64,000 bases of DNA from Pedobacter indicus. Its GTDB lineage: Bacteria; Bacteroidota; Bacteroidia; Sphingobacteriales; Sphingobacteriaceae. The position numbers and the translations under genes are program-made. The stretch lies in assembly GCF_003449035.1 (NCBI RefSeq), contig NZ_QRGB01000001.1, forward strand, positions 372,001-436,000. The letters run 5' to 3'. The notes under the pieces were generated by a model that was not told the DNA's origin, made no database searches, and was given only the letters and a program-made list of their open reading frames with translations. Of the stretch, positions 62,751 through 64,000 are shown piece after piece (position 1 is the first letter of the stretch; every line of letters begins with the position of its first letter).

Positions 62751-63614
62751 CTAATGCTTCTTTACTAATTTTTGCACACCCCAATGTGCGCTTGGAGGCA
62801 GATCGTAATCCAAATAAAGTGTTTCTGTTGCCTCGTCATAATAGTTTTTCGCCGGATCTAGAGTGCCTGCTGCAACTGAAGATTCACCAAGTCCGGAAAC
62901 GGCCACACTAATAACTTGAGTAGGGTTCTCTGGATCTAAAGTAACCGTAGTCACGTTGCTGTAGATGCCAATAAAGGGAGCTGTAACAACAAGGGGAGTT
63001 ACAGTCGAGAAAGTTTGTTCATTTTCCCCAGACCCCGCGGATGACTGAAATGTATTCGTATAAGTACCGTCCAAAATTGATTTTGGCGAAACTGCGTATA
63101 AACCAGCCCCGAAATTACCACTGATTTCGCCGTGCGTTGCTGACTCAATTCTGATTGGCAAACCATAATCGGTACTTAAGTCAAATAAGCCCAGTTTAAT
63201 TTTAACTGGAATAGTAACTCTCTTTTCGCCCTGTTTGATAACAGCAGTGCCGCCATTTGCTATCTCTATCCATTCTGCAGGAATAACTTCGTATTCACTA
63301 TCATTGTCAGCGTTATAAGTTGAAGCGATTGAAGGATCAACCACAATCTTGACAGTTATATCATTTGGCGCGGTCTCTGCACCTGAGTAGCTAACCACTA
63401 AATCTAGTTCTACTTCCTCTTGTGGATCGAAGGCAAGTGTCCATCTGGGGTAAGTAGAACCGGTCTCAGGAGAAGTGACAGGAGCAATATTATACAACTC
63501 GATTACATTCGGAATATATCCGGGCGCTTCTGGTCCAACGATAGCGTCGTCTTTAAGACAAGACGAGAAACCGACTGTCAAAAGGAGCGCAATTACATAT
63601 ATAATTTTTTTCAT
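62751..63614 (-). CDS. DUF1735-type surface lipoprotein
   Basis: The 287-residue protein from ATG 63614 has a lipobox (SSC, Cys19) and the layout of BT_3987-type DUF1735 proteins: an N-terminal beta domain (about 40-150; DLVVSYSGAETAPNDITVKIVVD, split across two strands) and a second beta domain (about 160-287). The frame extends to 63680 but the extra residues do not form a signal. Such genes follow SusD genes and are thought to bind glycans. It lies 16 bp after a SusD-like_2 gene and ends in a strong terminator. Confidence 0.82.
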   Translation of the reverse strand: MKKIIYVIALLLTVGFSSCLKDDAIVGPEAPGYIPNVIELYNIAPVTSPETGSTYPRWTLAFDPQEEVELDLVVSYSGAETAPNDITVKIVVDPSIASTYNADNDSEYEVIPAEWIEIANGGTAVIKQGEKRVTIPVKIKLGLFDLSTDYGLPIRIESATHGEISGNFGAGLYAVSPKSILDGTYTNTFQSSAGSGENEQTFSTVTPLVVTAPFIGIYSNVTTVTLDPENPTQVISVAVSGLGESSVAAGTLDPAKNYYDEATETLYLDYDLPPSAHWGVQKLVKKH

Positions 63615-63630
63615 TTTCTTTTCTTTTTTA

Positions 63631-64000
63631 CTATTTAGCCCAAAAAATCTTATCCTTGTTTGGATCGACTGTAATAACATTACTGCTATTGTACTTAAAT
63701 TCAGATTCTGGATATAAAAGTCTGGTTGGAAGACGATCAGGAGTTGATGCTTGAGAAACCAAAGAAACCATGGAGTTCACCGCATTCCCCTGAGGATTTG
63801 CAACCGTTTTTGGATATCCTGTCCTTCTGTAATCATTCCACGCCTCGTGACCCATAATCATATTATAAGCAATGTACTTTTGCGTAATAATTGCTTCGAG
63901 CTTTTGCTCATTGGATCCAGAAAAGTTAACTAATGGATTATTACTGTTTGTTGTAAAATAAGCTTCCGCATCTCCAACATAATCCCTGCTTGAGGGAATA
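63631..64000 (-). CDS. SusD-like_2 outer-membrane lipoprotein (C-terminal part, cut by window end)
   Basis: An open frame enters from the right edge. Its residues include LEAIITQKYIAYN and MGHEAWNDYRRTGYPKT, which match the C-terminal part of SusD-like_2 proteins, as in SusD1. It ends at 63631 in DKIFWAK. Its start, and any SusC partner, lie outside the window. It starts a fourth uptake unit with the DUF1735 gene. Confidence 0.85.
   Translation of the reverse strand, partial: IPSSRDYVGDAEAYFTTNSNNPLVNFSGSNEQKLEAIITQKYIAYNMIMGHEAWNDYRRTGYPKTVANPQGNAVNSMVSLVSQASTPDRLPTRLLYPESEFKYNSSNVITVDPNKDKIFWAK

Overview
The window looks like chromosome of a Bacteroidota bacterium, most likely of the family Sphingobacteriaceae; no genus can be named from sequence alone. 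Pointers are SusC/SusD pairs, DUF4270 and DUF1735 lipoproteins, Bacteroidota-type -7 promoter boxes (TAnnTTTG) and the near absence of Shine-Dalgarno sites. No tRNA, rRNA, CRISPR array, insertion sequence or phage gene was seen.

Region 1 (1-1250) is AT-rich and accessory-looking. It holds the tail of an unidentified gene, a STAS-like (DUF4325) protein, an antitoxin-like ribbon-helix-helix protein without a toxin, and a non-coding cassette bounded by two palindromic repeats.

Region 2 (1251-29517) is mostly housekeeping: uvrB, upp, a CoA-binding protein, a FAD-dependent oxidoreductase, a lemA-TPM-TPM envelope module, nnr, a KhtT/KhtU-like K+/H+ antiporter pair, a MIP18-type Fe-S assembly protein, uvrA, a lytic transglycosylase, an RluB-type pseudouridine synthase, a large protein of unknown function, a TlpA-like thioredoxin lipoprotein, an acyl-CoA dehydrogenase, panD, panC, a stand-alone GT5 domain, a DUF4270 lipoprotein, glmS, ispF, a small Cys-rich membrane protein and typA.

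Region 3 (29572-56126) is the most interesting part. It is a large, mostly minus-strand polysaccharide-utilisation-like locus whose content points to peptidoglycan or N-acetylmuramic acid (MurNAc): a DUF1343/NamZ-type exo-muramidase, a SusC/SusD pair, a DUF4623 lipoprotein, two GHL10 (DUF187) hydrolase-like lipoproteins, a metallophosphoesterase-PQQ propeller fusion, a GH9-polysaccharide deacetylase fusion, MurQ etherase, a sodium:solute symporter, a second SusC/SusD set, an AMIN-Amidase_3 amidase and a divergent DeoR-type regulator. Proposed route: SusC/D imports cell-wall fragments, periplasmic enzymes trim them to amino sugars, the symporter brings MurNAc into the cytoplasm, and MurQ converts MurNAc-6-phosphate to GlcNAc-6-phosphate. 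The MurNAc kinase and a GH3 NagZ expected for this route are not in the window.

Region 4 (56239-64000) has an AI-2E-type exporter gene, a third SusC/SusD pair with no enzyme genes beside it, a very strong inverted-repeat terminator, a DUF1735 lipoprotein and the C-terminal part of a fourth SusD-like protein that runs off the window.
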